The notes: generated by a model not told the origin, from the sequence alone. 64,000 nucleotides of DNA from Anaeromassilibacillus senegalensis (GCF_021531715.1 NZ_JAFBIT010000003.1:310001-374000); one strand, 5' to 3'; positions 24,251 to 34,061 are shown, counted from the first letter of the stretch. Numbers and translations: made by a program.

Positions 24251-25054
24251 ATGAAAGTTGAAATTCTTATTTCTTGCATGCATCAGAAAGATGTATCTTT
24301 AGCGATGAAAAGCAAAATATCCGGAGATGTTTTGATAATCAATCAGACAAATTGGGATGGTTTGACTGAGATTACGGAAGATGGTAGATGTATTCGCATG
24401 ATTAGTACAACGGAGCGAGGACTGTCCCGTAGCCGTAATATGGCAATGCAGAATGCTTTAGGTGACTTTTGCTTGCTAGGTGATGACGATGAGGAATTTG
24501 TAGAAGGGTATGCTGGACTGATTGAAGAGTACTTCTGTTTGCTTCCCGAGGCAGATATCATTGCATTTGATCTTAAGAATAAAGTGACACGCTTAAAACC
24601 ATGCGTATCACGGGTTGGAAGACTGAGTTCTATGCGTCTTTGCTCCTGCCAATTGGCTTTTCGAAAAGAAAGTGTCTTGCGTTCGGGCGTTCGATTTGAT
24701 CCCTACATGGGTTCCGGTAGTGGGAATGGCTGTGGTGAAGAAAATAAGTTTTTGTTGGACTGTTTAAAGGCGGGACTGAAGATTTACTATGTTCCGAAGC
24801 AGATTGCAGCTTTGAAAGTGCAGGAATCTGCGTGGTTTTTTGGCTTTGATGAAAAGTTCTTCTTTCAGAGAGGTTCAGCAACTCGCTATATGCTTGGATT
24901 GTTTCCGGCGATACTTTATGGTTTGTATTATATTCTGACAAAACACAGCATGTATAAAAAGGAAATCTCAATGAAGGCTGCTTTTATTGCCCTTATGAAG
25001 GGGATTAAAGCAAATATAATATTTGAGCAGAAAAATAAGGCGAAAAATGGATAA
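24251..25054 (+). CDS. Glycosyltransferase, family 2-like
   Basis: 267 residues. It lacks the usual SVIIPxYN opening, starting instead KVEILISCMHQKD, but has NQTN, TTERGLSRSRNMAMQNALGDFCLLGDDDEEF, the latter resembling the DxD region of family 2 enzymes. It resembles short GT2-like enzymes found in capsule loci. A 100-base gap with no gene and a poor ribosome site precede it. It overlaps the next gene by 8 bases. Confidence 0.72.
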   Translation: MKVEILISCMHQKDVSLAMKSKISGDVLIINQTNWDGLTEITEDGRCIRMISTTERGLSRSRNMAMQNALGDFCLLGDDDEEFVEGYAGLIEEYFCLLPEADIIAFDLKNKVTRLKPCVSRVGRLSSMRLCSCQLAFRKESVLRSGVRFDPYMGSGSGNGCGEENKFLLDCLKAGLKIYYVPKQIAALKVQESAWFFGFDEKFFFQRGSATRYMLGLFPAILYGLYYILTKHSMYKKEISMKAAFIALMKGIKANIIFEQKNKAKNG

Positions 25055-26090
25055 GATTGTTACATTTATTATTCTAGCATATAATGTGGAGCAGTATCTG
25101 AATAAATGTTTAGATTCTTTTTTATGTCCATCGGTCATGAAGTTGATGGAAGTACTTATAATAGATGATGGGTCTACAGATAAAACCGGAAAAATTGCAG
25201 ACGATTATGCATCTCAATATCCGCAGACGTTTTGTGTTATTCATAAGGAAAATGGTGGACATGGTTCGGGTATCAATATTGGCAGCCACAGGGCCAGAGG
25301 CAAGTATTTCAAAGCAATCGATGCAGACGATTGGGTAATTACGGAAAATTTGCCGGGGTTTATTACCGCACTGTCGAAATGTGAGGCAGATGTGGTTTTG
25401 ACGCCGTTTCATACAGTTGATATGATGACAGGTGAGCGGAAAGCCAAGTATATAGCAAATTGGAAAAGTAACCGTGTAACGGTTAACGATATCCTTTCTC
25501 ACTGGTCAGATTTCGAGGACGTCTGCGTTTTTCATGGCATTACTTATCGGTCGGATTTTTACCGGAACAGTAGAAATATGTTGCCGGAGCATACTTTTTA
25601 CGAAGATCAGGTGTACAATGCAATCCCGTTTTGCAATGCTGAACATATAGCAATTTCTGACATATTTGTTTATCAATATATGATTGGTAATGCGCAGCAG
25701 AGCGTTTCATGTGAAAATCAAGCGAAAAGGATTGATCATGTAGAACGAGTACTATGGAGTCTGATAGCATATTATCAATCAGTTTCTGGTTTGTCAGAAA
25801 CAGCAAAAACTTATTTGTTTGAGAGAATTAAAAGTGTTTGTCTGATTTATCTTGCCACGGCATTTGTTTACGAAAAAGATAAGAAGAAAGGGAGAAAGCT
25901 TGGACGGTGTCTCTGCGGAAAATTAAGAGCAAAATTCCCTGAGGCTTGGAGGGCAATTCGCAATAAATACGGCTTGTATTCTCTTATGAATTATGGATAT
26001 GTTGCTCCGAAAAAGTATCAGGAGTTGGTGCAGTCTGCTAACTACAGAACAATTAAAAATAGAGTTAAGGGCGTGTTGAGCAAAAAATGA
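25047..26090 (+). CDS. Family 2 glycosyltransferase
   Basis: 347 residues; the ATG at 25047 overlaps the previous gene. IVTFIILAYNVEQYLNKCLDSF, IIDDGSTDKTGKIADDY and KAIDADDWV are the GT2 blocks. The C-terminal 100 residues are basic and helical, typical of polysaccharide GT2 enzymes docking on the membrane. Overlaps the next gene by 4 bases. Confidence 0.88.
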   Translation: MDKIVTFIILAYNVEQYLNKCLDSFLCPSVMKLMEVLIIDDGSTDKTGKIADDYASQYPQTFCVIHKENGGHGSGINIGSHRARGKYFKAIDADDWVITENLPGFITALSKCEADVVLTPFHTVDMMTGERKAKYIANWKSNRVTVNDILSHWSDFEDVCVFHGITYRSDFYRNSRNMLPEHTFYEDQVYNAIPFCNAEHIAISDIFVYQYMIGNAQQSVSCENQAKRIDHVERVLWSLIAYYQSVSGLSETAKTYLFERIKSVCLIYLATAFVYEKDKKKGRKLGRCLCGKLRAKFPEAWRAIRNKYGLYSLMNYGYVAPKKYQELVQSANYRTIKNRVKGVLSKK

Positions 26091-27160
26091 CGAAGTTCAA
26101 AGGACCGTTAGTATCTGTTGTTATTCCAGTATATAACGTACAGACCTTTTTGCCGCGATGCTTGGAGAGCCTAATAAATCAAACCTTTGAAGGTTTTGAA
26201 ATCCTTTGTATTGACGATGAATCGTCAGACGGCTCTGCTGATATTGTTCGGAGCTTTGAAAAACATGATTCTCGCATACATTTGTTGATGCAAAATCATC
26301 AAGGGGTGAGTGCAGCAAGAAATTTCGGCATTTCGCAAGCCAAAGGTAAGTATATTATTTTTGTTGATGGAGATGATTGGCTAGAAAAAGAAATGTTGGA
26401 GAGCATGGTGGAGAAGGCAGAACAAACAAATGCAGATATGATTATTTGTTCTGCAAAAGTTCAGTGTGAAAGATTTGCGCTAAAAGAGGTACGGTATCGA
26501 AACTCTTTGCAATCGGCATTGACAGTGGAAGACCAGTTTTTGTCTTCTTTGGACGAGAAAGAAGATATTTGGGCAGTTCTAAAACGTCCGGGGTATTGGC
26601 CGTTTATTTGGAACAAACTGATACGCAGTGATATCCTATTACGGAATAAGATTATATTTCCAGAAAATCTGGTGTTAGGAGAAGATGGTGTTTTCCTGCA
26701 GGTTTTATTCCAATACATACGAAAGATTGCTTTTGTGGATAAGCCCTTGTACAATTATCGTTATCAACGCAAGGATTCAGCGACAGTAAAATACTTTCAA
26801 AACAGTCAGATTCGATTTGAGCAGCATGTCTGTGTAGTTGAAACGCTGTTTCAAGCTCTGTATCAAAAAGAGCTTTTAGAGAGGAACGGTTCCTTTGCTT
26901 TAAAATGGGCTCTGAGATTTCTTTATAGTGATTTTGTACATTTAGCGGCTGGAAGTAGTAAAAGGGATACATCCAAGGTTATTTGCGAAATTTTTGATAA
27001 ATACCGAATGTTTGCTTATGTATCTTCGCTAAATCCTTATGAGAGGCGAAGATTAAACAGTTTGATCGGAACGACAAAAGAATGTTCACAAGCAAAAAGG
27101 TTTTTTGATATTCTGTATCTAAAAGTGGAGAACCGCATTTTAAAGAAAAAAGTTTCGTAA
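26087..27160 (+). CDS. Family 2 glycosyltransferase
   Basis: 357 residues. LVSVVIPVYNVQTFLPRCLESLINQTF, CIDDESSDGS and FVDGDDWLEKEML are the conserved GT2 segments, and GEDGVFLQ later holds the likely catalytic acid. Member of the series of GT2 enzymes that would each add one residue. Confidence 0.9.
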   Translation: MTKFKGPLVSVVIPVYNVQTFLPRCLESLINQTFEGFEILCIDDESSDGSADIVRSFEKHDSRIHLLMQNHQGVSAARNFGISQAKGKYIIFVDGDDWLEKEMLESMVEKAEQTNADMIICSAKVQCERFALKEVRYRNSLQSALTVEDQFLSSLDEKEDIWAVLKRPGYWPFIWNKLIRSDILLRNKIIFPENLVLGEDGVFLQVLFQYIRKIAFVDKPLYNYRYQRKDSATVKYFQNSQIRFEQHVCVVETLFQALYQKELLERNGSFALKWALRFLYSDFVHLAAGSSKRDTSKVICEIFDKYRMFAYVSSLNPYERRRLNSLIGTTKECSQAKRFFDILYLKVENRILKKKVS

Positions 27161-27217
27161 AGAGATTGAATACTGATGAAAGGGTAACTTTTGCTGGGCA
27201 AAAGTGTGGTGTTAATT

Positions 27218-28006
27218 ATGAAGGTTCTTAAGGATCGAGTGAATCGGCTCTGGTGTTACAGGGATCTACTAAAGCACTTGGTTATGAAAGACTTGAAACT
27301 GAAGTATAGACGGAGTGTTTTAGGTTATCTTTGGAGTGTCTTAAACCCGCTCCTGATTATGATTGTTATTTCTATTGTTTTTTCCTCTATGTTTAAGCGC
27401 TCGATTGAAAACTATCCCCTGTATTTGTTTACAGGTCAGATGCTTTTCAATTACATGAATCAGTCAACGCATACAGCGTTAAGTGCAATCAACGCGAATG
27501 GTGCTTTGATAAAAAAGGCATATGTGCCAAAATATATTTTTGTTTTTGCAAAGATTACCAGTGGCATGGTGGATCTGGTCTTTTCGCTGGGAGCTTTGAT
27601 TATTGTCATGGTATTTACCGGTGCTGGTTTCAGCTTTACGAATCTCCTGTTTCCTGTTGTATTGGTACAGTTGTATGTTTTCTGTTTGGGCCTCGGTCTT
27701 TTTCTTGCACAGGCGAATGTGTTCTTTCGGGATGTAACATATATCTATAATGCGGTTACAACGGCGTGGATGTATCTTACTCCGATTTTTTATCCGTTGG
27801 AATCTTTGCCGGATCAGGTCAGATGGTTTATTGAGCATTTAAATCCAATGTATTTTTATGTTGGTCAGTTCCGAGATATTATTTATTATCAGCAGCTTCC
27901 GAGCAGCGGCTTGATTCTGGCTGGATGTATCAGTGCTTTGGTTATGTTGGCGATTGGTATTCACACCTTTGTTAAGCGGCAGCATAGATTCATTCTGTAT
28001 ATATAA
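27218..28006 (+). CDS. Polysaccharide ABC exporter, permease (Wzm/TagG type)
   Basis: 262 residues from ATG 27218; an upstream TTG at 27191 is less likely. ABC-2 permease with about six hydrophobic helices. The N-terminal LVMKDLKLKYRRSVLGYLWSVLNPLL is the classic start of Wzm/TagG permeases. Pairs with the ATPase encoded 17 bases downstream to export a lipid-linked glycan across the membrane. Confidence 0.93.
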   Translation: MKVLKDRVNRLWCYRDLLKHLVMKDLKLKYRRSVLGYLWSVLNPLLIMIVISIVFSSMFKRSIENYPLYLFTGQMLFNYMNQSTHTALSAINANGALIKKAYVPKYIFVFAKITSGMVDLVFSLGALIIVMVFTGAGFSFTNLLFPVVLVQLYVFCLGLGLFLAQANVFFRDVTYIYNAVTTAWMYLTPIFYPLESLPDQVRWFIEHLNPMYFYVGQFRDIIYYQQLPSSGLILAGCISALVMLAIGIHTFVKRQHRFILYI

Positions 28007-28022
28007 TTATGTAGGTGTCATT

Positions 28023-28769
28023 ATGGAAAAAAAAGGTATAATGGTGGATGTGGATCATGTTACGATTCGTTTCAATCTAGCCAATATGAAAGTTGATAAT
28101 TTCAAGGAATATTGTATCCGTTTGCTCAAGAAGGAGCTTATGTTTCAGGAGTTTCTGGCTGTAAAAGATGTAAGTTTTAAAGTTGGAAGAGGAGAGGCCT
28201 GGGGAATTATTGGAAACAATGGTTCTGGTAAATCAACAATTTTAAAAGCAATTAGTGGCATTATTAAACCCTATAGGGGGAAAGTCACAGTGAATGGCAG
28301 TATCGCGCCTCTGATTGAGTTGGGCGCCGGTTTCGACGGTAACTTGACTGCCAGAGAGAATATATTCCTGAATGGCTGCATTCTGGGTCATTCGGAGAAA
28401 TATATGAAAGAACATTTCGATGAAATCGTAGACTTTGCGGAGTTGTGGGACTTTCTGGATTCACCGATTAAGAATTTCTCTTCCGGTATGAAAGCCAGAC
28501 TTGGCTTTTCAGTGGCGACTTCTATTCGTCCGGATCTATTAATTGTGGATGAGATTCTTTCGGTTGGCGATATAAAGTTCAAGAAGAAATGCCAGGATCG
28601 GATTGCCGAGATGCGTGAGAATGGCACGACGCTGCTCTTTGTATCGCACTCTATGGCGGAGGTTCAGAAACTGTGTACCCATGCAGTTTGGTTAGATAAG
28701 GGCGTTATGCGGATGTGCGGTTTGGCGGACGAAGTTTGCGGGGCGTATTTGGAGGAAAATGGAACATGA
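28023..28769 (+). CDS. Polysaccharide ABC exporter, ATPase (Wzt/TagH type, short form)
   Basis: 248 residues. Walker A GNNGSGKST (about residues 64-72), signature SSGMKARL, Walker B LLIVDEIL and the switch His in FVSHSM are intact. It has the polysaccharide-exporter LGAGFDGNLTARENI segment. It ends soon after the nucleotide-binding domain, so it lacks the C-terminal carbohydrate-binding domain of E. coli O8/O9a-type Wzt and the extra domain of TagH. Substrate selection by a modified chain end via that domain is therefore not expected. Confidence 0.93.
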   Translation: MEKKGIMVDVDHVTIRFNLANMKVDNFKEYCIRLLKKELMFQEFLAVKDVSFKVGRGEAWGIIGNNGSGKSTILKAISGIIKPYRGKVTVNGSIAPLIELGAGFDGNLTARENIFLNGCILGHSEKYMKEHFDEIVDFAELWDFLDSPIKNFSSGMKARLGFSVATSIRPDLLIVDEILSVGDIKFKKKCQDRIAEMRENGTTLLFVSHSMAEVQKLCTHAVWLDKGVMRMCGLADEVCGAYLEENGT

Positions 28770-29830
28770 TTGAGGAAATGGTAAGCGTTATTATTCCTGT
28801 GTACAACATTGAAGTTTATCTTCGCGAATGTGTGGAGTCGGTGTTGGCACAAACATACGAAAACTTTGAGTTGATTCTTGTGGATGATGGTTCCAAGGAT
28901 AACAGTCCTGCGATTTGTGATGAATTTGCGCAGCTTGATTCCAGAGTTGTGGTGATTCACAAAGAGAATGAGGGTCCGTCGGCTACGCGAAACAGAGGCA
29001 TTGAAGCGGCTCAGGGTGAATTCATTGTTTTTGTGGATTCTGATGACCGAATCCATCCACAAATGCTGGAGAAGATGACGGCTGCGATGACCCGATATCA
29101 AACAGATCTTTGCATCTGCGGTTTTGAAAGGTTTCGGGATGGTTGGAAGCAGAGAGTTCGAATTAGTCCGTATTCGCTTTTGATTTTTCAGAGTAAACAG
29201 GAACTTGCCAGTGTTTACAAGAAGGCAAACACCAATATGTTTGGTGTATCAATCTGGGCAAAAATGTATCGTGCGCAGATTATAAAGGACAACAATATTC
29301 GATTCAGTGAAGATATTGACTATGAAGAGGATTGCTGCTTTAATATTGACTATTTTCAGTATGTAACGACAACATCTGTTTTGCGCGATTATTTCTATTT
29401 TTACCGGCAGATGGAGCAGTCGTTGTCAAAAGGATATCGCAAAGATACATATAAGTTTCTTGTAAACGGATATCGCCGCCGAAAGGAATTTATGGAGAAT
29501 CTCGGAATGGCAACCGGAGGTGTCGATGCGATCTTTCTTATCGTCATTAAGACGACGCTGATGAAGATTTTCGTTGCCGACTTGTCAAAAGAAGAGAAGT
29601 TCAGAGAGTATAAAGAGGTTATAGATTTCGAAGAGAGTCGGATGGTTAGTGAACAGGCGGTGCGTTCTAAAGTCAGATTGACTCGTATGCTCTCGAAGGC
29701 GATTGTAGCCGAAAGTCCAAAGAGGATTCACAACGTTTTGGAAATTTGGAAGGTTGTACATGGATTTAAGAGCTTTTTGAAAAAGATTAAGAGGAACTGT
29801 AAGAACGTGTTTTGGAGACTGAAAAGATGA
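28766..29830 (+). CDS. Family 2 glycosyltransferase
   Basis: 354 residues, ATGA overlap with the ATPase gene. MVSVIIPVYNIEVYLRECVESVL, LVDDGSKDNSPAICDEF, GPSATRNRGIEAA and FVDSDDRIHPQMLE are GT2 blocks; DYEEDCCFN may hold the catalytic acid. Followed by an ATGA overlap with the pyruvyl transferase gene. Confidence 0.9.
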   Translation: MIEEMVSVIIPVYNIEVYLRECVESVLAQTYENFELILVDDGSKDNSPAICDEFAQLDSRVVVIHKENEGPSATRNRGIEAAQGEFIVFVDSDDRIHPQMLEKMTAAMTRYQTDLCICGFERFRDGWKQRVRISPYSLLIFQSKQELASVYKKANTNMFGVSIWAKMYRAQIIKDNNIRFSEDIDYEEDCCFNIDYFQYVTTTSVLRDYFYFYRQMEQSLSKGYRKDTYKFLVNGYRRRKEFMENLGMATGGVDAIFLIVIKTTLMKIFVADLSKEEKFREYKEVIDFEESRMVSEQAVRSKVRLTRMLSKAIVAESPKRIHNVLEIWKVVHGFKSFLKKIKRNCKNVFWRLKR

Positions 29831-31020
29831 GAGTTGGAATCATTACTTACCATTTTCCTTACAATTGTGGCGCTGCGCTGCAGTGTCTTGCACTTCAGAC
29901 TAAATTGGAAGAATTAGGCCACGAAGTGTGTGTTATCAATTACAGACCATGGTATCATCAGAACCGCTATACCCCGCTAAAGAATCCGATATATTTTGCC
30001 AAAAAGCGATTTCAGGAGCCTGCGGGTGACTTTGCCAGACGTTGTTGTCATGCAGTAGATGGTTTTGGAAGAACGGTTCATTCCTGGAGGAAGTATCCGG
30101 AAGTTTCCTTAAAGGAAAAAAAGTTTCGCCCTTTTGTAAAGCGTTATCTGCATGAAACCAAAGTCTATCGTTCGCTAAAGCAGTTGCAGCGAAATCCGCC
30201 AAAATGTGATATGTATATTTCCGGAAGTGATCAGCTTTGGAACTGTGCGATTACAAATGGGACTTTTGACAGTGCATATTTTCTCAACTTTGGTGATGCC
30301 AAAGTTGGAAAAATGTCGTATTCTGTCGGTGCGGATTTTAGAAATCTGGAAAAACCTGAAGAAGCCCTGCGCGGTTTGATTCAGGATCTGGATGTGATCT
30401 CTCTGCGCGAAGAGAGATGGCTTTCTGTGGTGGAAAAGGCGGCTGCGGGCAAAATTCCCACACACATTGATGTTGATCCAACTCTGTTGCTGGATGAAGG
30501 AAAATATGCGGCATTTATGCCGGATATGCCCAGAGAGAAGGAACCGTACATTTTGACATACACCATGACTGGTGAAACACAGAAACAGATCTATAATGGT
30601 GCAAGATTGCTTTCCGAAAAGTTGGGTATGAAAGTGATTGATGTATCCGGCGATCCGAATAAGATGAATAAAAAAGTCGAAGATAATAGACTGTGCGGTC
30701 CGGACGAATTCTTGTGGTACATAAAGAATGCTGAATATGTAGTTACTAATTCTTTTCATGGTACAGTTTTTTCCGTCATATTCAAGAAAAAATTTGTTAC
30801 AATTCCTCATGCGCAGACCGGGAACCGCGTGACAGAGCTGTTGGATAAGCTTGGTCTTTCGGATCGATACTTTAAAATAACAACGGACGCTGTGGCTGCA
30901 GCTACAAACGATATTGATTATGATGCAGTATCGGAAAACTTGCAGATTCTACGCAAAAACTCGATTGATTTTCTACAGACCAGTGTTCAGAAATATGGTC
31001 GCAACGGAGGTCAAAACTAA
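29827..31020 (+). CDS. Polysaccharide pyruvyl transferase family protein
   Basis: 397 residues. The N-terminal GIITYHFPYNCGAALQCLALQTKLEELG and the mid-region YISGSDQLWN, with the C-terminal VVTNSFHGTVFSVIFKKKFVTI, are typical of the PS_pyruv_trans (CsaB/WcaK-like) family. Such enzymes usually put a ketal pyruvate on a sugar, using PEP. Overlaps the MenD-like gene by one base (TAATG). Coupling with a ThDP enzyme and an SDR suggests a joint modification step. Confidence 0.9.
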   Translation: MRVGIITYHFPYNCGAALQCLALQTKLEELGHEVCVINYRPWYHQNRYTPLKNPIYFAKKRFQEPAGDFARRCCHAVDGFGRTVHSWRKYPEVSLKEKKFRPFVKRYLHETKVYRSLKQLQRNPPKCDMYISGSDQLWNCAITNGTFDSAYFLNFGDAKVGKMSYSVGADFRNLEKPEEALRGLIQDLDVISLREERWLSVVEKAAAGKIPTHIDVDPTLLLDEGKYAAFMPDMPREKEPYILTYTMTGETQKQIYNGARLLSEKLGMKVIDVSGDPNKMNKKVEDNRLCGPDEFLWYIKNAEYVVTNSFHGTVFSVIFKKKFVTIPHAQTGNRVTELLDKLGLSDRYFKITTDAVAAATNDIDYDAVSENLQILRKNSIDFLQTSVQKYGRNGGQN

Positions 31021-32903
31021 TGTATACGAAAATCAAGAATGTTCAGATTTTGGTTTCCTTACTGAAACAGCATAATATTCGTCATCTGGTGTTATCGGCT
31101 GGTACAAGGCATGTCCCTCTGGCACATTCGGTGGAAAATGACGAATTTTTCAAGTGTTATTCTATTGTCGACGAGAGAAGCGCAGGTTATTTTGCACTGG
31201 GGTTGGCAAAAGAATTGGGGGAGCCGGTGGCTATCGCTTGTACATCTTCCACGGCAACCTGTAATTATGTACCGCCCATTGCTGAAGCGTATTATCAGAA
31301 AGTTCCTCTGCTGGTTCTCACTGGTGATCGTGATCCTTATCTGCTCGATCAATTGGAAGATCAGATGATCAATCAAGTTGATATGTATAAGAATTTTTGC
31401 AAAAAATGTGTTTCTCTTCCCATTGTGGAGACAGAGAAAGATATATGGTATTGCCAGCGTTTGATTAACGAGGCCATTCTTGAGTTGGATCATCACGGCA
31501 AAGGTCCCGTTCAGATCAATTTTCCGATTAATCAGTCTATTGAAGATATTGCAGATGCCAGTGTTCCGGAATTGCCGATGTATAACAAAATTGAACGCTG
31601 CGAAGTTGGTAAGGCACAGGAAAAGTGGCTTGAAAAGGCTGCAAAACTCAAAAAAGCCAAACGTATTCTGGTCGTTTGTGGCAGTGCGGTACCAGCATCC
31701 GAATCACTTAAAAACAGTATGGATGCCTTTGCAGAGCGCTACAATTGCGTTATTTCTACGGAATACCTTTCCAATGTTCACTGCAAGAATGAGTTGAATA
31801 CGTATCTGGTCTGTGAGGCAATTACGGCCAATGTTCTCAAGAAGATGGGACCGGACGTCGTTATCTTTTTTGGAGGAAACTTTATTTCGCGCATCAAAGT
31901 TATGCTGCGAGTGATCAAGGACACTTGTGAAAGTTGGGTCATAAATGATGACGGTGCCATTGTGGATCCGTTCCAGAATCTGACCAATGTGTTCGAGTGC
32001 TCACCAGAGTATTTCTTTGATTTCTTTGCTGAGGCAAATCCGAAGGGCAAGAATGACAGAGAACTTCATGATGAATTTGTATGCCTGCGGGACAAGATCA
32101 ACATGCCGGATGTGGATAAGCTGGCGCAACGTGTCAATCAGTTGGCCATTGGCGATGCGAAGTTCAAGAAACTTCCGCCCCCAGAAGGAAAAGATCTTCT
32201 TTCAGAGAATTATCTCTCGGCGTTCCTTGCGATATACAAGCTTTCCAAAGTGATTCCGAACGACAGCCTTCTGCATTTGAGCATTCTGAACAGTACCCGC
32301 ATTATGCAGATGTTTGATCTGGATAACAGCATTGCCGTTTACAGCAACATCGGAACAGACGGCATCGATGGTTCCATGTCCACTTTTCTTGGGCAGTCCA
32401 TTATGCACCCGGACAAGCAGTGCTTCCTGGTGATCGGTGACCTCAGCTTTTTCTACGACATGAACTCGATAGGAATTCGTCATATTGGTTCCAATGTACA
32501 TATCTTGCTTGTGAATAATGGCGGCGGCGCGGAGTTCTATTTTTCCATGGGCCCGGAACGTCTGCCGAATATTGATATGCATATTTCTGCTGCACACCAG
32601 AATTCTGCAAAAAATTGGGTTCTCTCCAATAATTTCCGATATCTTACTGCGGCAAATGCGGATCAATTTGCTGAGGTTTTGCCGAAGTTTATCAGCACAG
32701 ATGAAGATAAGCCGGTTGTTCTGGAAATTTTTACGAACAAGGCAGATGATATTAAAGTTTTGAAAGGTTTTCGCAGGCTAATTCATCAGGAAAATTTGGC
32801 GGATAAGGTCAAGACGAATCCTGTTGTTCAGCAGATTGTTCAGACTGAGGCGGGTCAAAGCGTCAAGAATATCATCAAAAGCGGACTGAAGAAGTTTTTT
32901 TAA
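31020..32903 (+). CDS. MenD-like thiamine diphosphate enzyme in a polysaccharide locus
   Basis: 627 residues, longer than classical MenD (about 550). N-terminal SAGTRHVPLAH matches the MenD SPGSRSTPLA block; DERSAGYFALGLAKELGEP keeps the catalytic Glu that activates ThDP; CTSSTATCNYVPPIAEAYY follows as in MenD. The C-terminal ThDP site is VIGDLSFFYDMNSIG ... NNGGG. The MenD motif NRGASGIDG, whose Arg contacts the substrate acid in E. coli MenD as I recall it, is here SNIGTDGIDG, with Ile in place of Arg. No other menaquinone gene is nearby. It probably makes a C-C bond on a sugar or acid precursor of the glycan, not SEPHCHC. Substrates unknown. Confidence 0.82.
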   Translation: MYTKIKNVQILVSLLKQHNIRHLVLSAGTRHVPLAHSVENDEFFKCYSIVDERSAGYFALGLAKELGEPVAIACTSSTATCNYVPPIAEAYYQKVPLLVLTGDRDPYLLDQLEDQMINQVDMYKNFCKKCVSLPIVETEKDIWYCQRLINEAILELDHHGKGPVQINFPINQSIEDIADASVPELPMYNKIERCEVGKAQEKWLEKAAKLKKAKRILVVCGSAVPASESLKNSMDAFAERYNCVISTEYLSNVHCKNELNTYLVCEAITANVLKKMGPDVVIFFGGNFISRIKVMLRVIKDTCESWVINDDGAIVDPFQNLTNVFECSPEYFFDFFAEANPKGKNDRELHDEFVCLRDKINMPDVDKLAQRVNQLAIGDAKFKKLPPPEGKDLLSENYLSAFLAIYKLSKVIPNDSLLHLSILNSTRIMQMFDLDNSIAVYSNIGTDGIDGSMSTFLGQSIMHPDKQCFLVIGDLSFFYDMNSIGIRHIGSNVHILLVNNGGGAEFYFSMGPERLPNIDMHISAAHQNSAKNWVLSNNFRYLTAANADQFAEVLPKFISTDEDKPVVLEIFTNKADDIKVLKGFRRLIHQENLADKVKTNPVVQQIVQTEAGQSVKNIIKSGLKKFF

Positions 32904-32936
32904 CTCAGCCGGCTGAAATATTAAAGGGTTGATATA

Positions 32937-34061
32937 ATGCAAGAAGAGAAAAAAATCCTGATGTTGGGTGGTACTGGTGCAATGGGTGTGTATCTTGCAC
33001 CCGAGATGATCAAATTGGGATATCATGTGTATCTCACCTCTCGTAAGGAACATAAATCCACAGAGAATATCACCTATATTACTGGTAATGCCAAGGATAA
33101 GTCGTTTTTGGATACTTTGCTGAAGCAGAGATATGATTGTATCGTGGACTTCATGATCTATAAGACTGAAGAATTCCGCGAAAGGTACTTGGATTTACTG
33201 AACAGTACAGCCCATTATGTATTCCTGTCTTCTTACCGCGTGTATGGCGATAACCACGGCGCCCCTATTACAGAAGAGTCCCCTCGCCTATTGGACAGTG
33301 TTCAGGATGAGGAATATCTTGCGACCGATGAATACGGTCTGACCAAGGCGCGTCAGGAAAATATTCTTCGTGCATCCGGCAGAAATAACTGGACGATTAT
33401 CCGTCCTGCAATTACATATTCTAAGGATCGATTCCAGTTGGGTACTATGGAGGCACAGGATTTTGTCAAACGTGCGCTGGAGGGAAAGACAGTTATTATT
33501 CCTGAGCAAATGCTGGAGAAGCAGGCTACCCTGTCCTGGGCCGGTGATGTTGCCAAGATGATGAGCCGGATAATTCTCAATGAAAAAGCCATGGGTGAGG
33601 TTTATACCGTTTCAACCGCCGAGCACCATACTTGGAAGGAAATCATGGAGCTTTATATTGAACTGTTAGGAATGCACGTCAAGATCGTTGATTTATCTGT
33701 TTATCAGAGCGTTTTTGGTGGACCTTATCAGATCAAGTACGACCGTATGCTGGATCGTGTCGTGGACAACAGCAAGGTTTTGGAAGTCACTGGTATGAGT
33801 CAGGAGGAGCTTTTGCCGCTGAAGGATGGGTTGCGAATGGAATTGAATAATTTTGTCAACAACCCCACATATCGGGCTTTTAATGCAGGTCGAGATAAGA
33901 AACTAGATGCACTGGTTGCAGATGACACGAAGGATACCACAAAATCTTTGGTGAAGCCTACGAACGGCCCGTTAGAAACTGAAAAGTCTGCGTATAAATG
34001 TGGTATTATGGCTTTAATAAGAAGAGTAAATGATTTTTTCTGCAAACGTGGATCCAAGTAA
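32937..34061 (+). CDS. NAD-dependent epimerase/dehydratase (extended SDR)
   Basis: 374 residues. The nucleotide-binding loop is LMLGGTGAMGVYLAPEM; the active-site tyrosine and lysine are in YGLTKARQE (YxxxK) and a VFLSSYRVYGD block precedes it. Last gene of the operon, 33 bases after the MenD-like gene, with the terminator at 34254-34292 downstream. Likely modifies a nucleotide sugar or the product of the ThDP enzyme. The C-terminal 60 residues are charged and poorly conserved-looking. Confidence 0.87.
   Translation: MQEEKKILMLGGTGAMGVYLAPEMIKLGYHVYLTSRKEHKSTENITYITGNAKDKSFLDTLLKQRYDCIVDFMIYKTEEFRERYLDLLNSTAHYVFLSSYRVYGDNHGAPITEESPRLLDSVQDEEYLATDEYGLTKARQENILRASGRNNWTIIRPAITYSKDRFQLGTMEAQDFVKRALEGKTVIIPEQMLEKQATLSWAGDVAKMMSRIILNEKAMGEVYTVSTAEHHTWKEIMELYIELLGMHVKIVDLSVYQSVFGGPYQIKYDRMLDRVVDNSKVLEVTGMSQEELLPLKDGLRMELNNFVNNPTYRAFNAGRDKKLDALVADDTKDTTKSLVKPTNGPLETEKSAYKCGIMALIRRVNDFFCKRGSK

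Noticed and set aside
31020-32903. Naming the ThDP enzyme as a true menaquinone MenD
   Set aside because: Arg of the NRGxSGIDG motif is replaced, length is larger, and no menaquinone genes are near; only the fold can be claimed.
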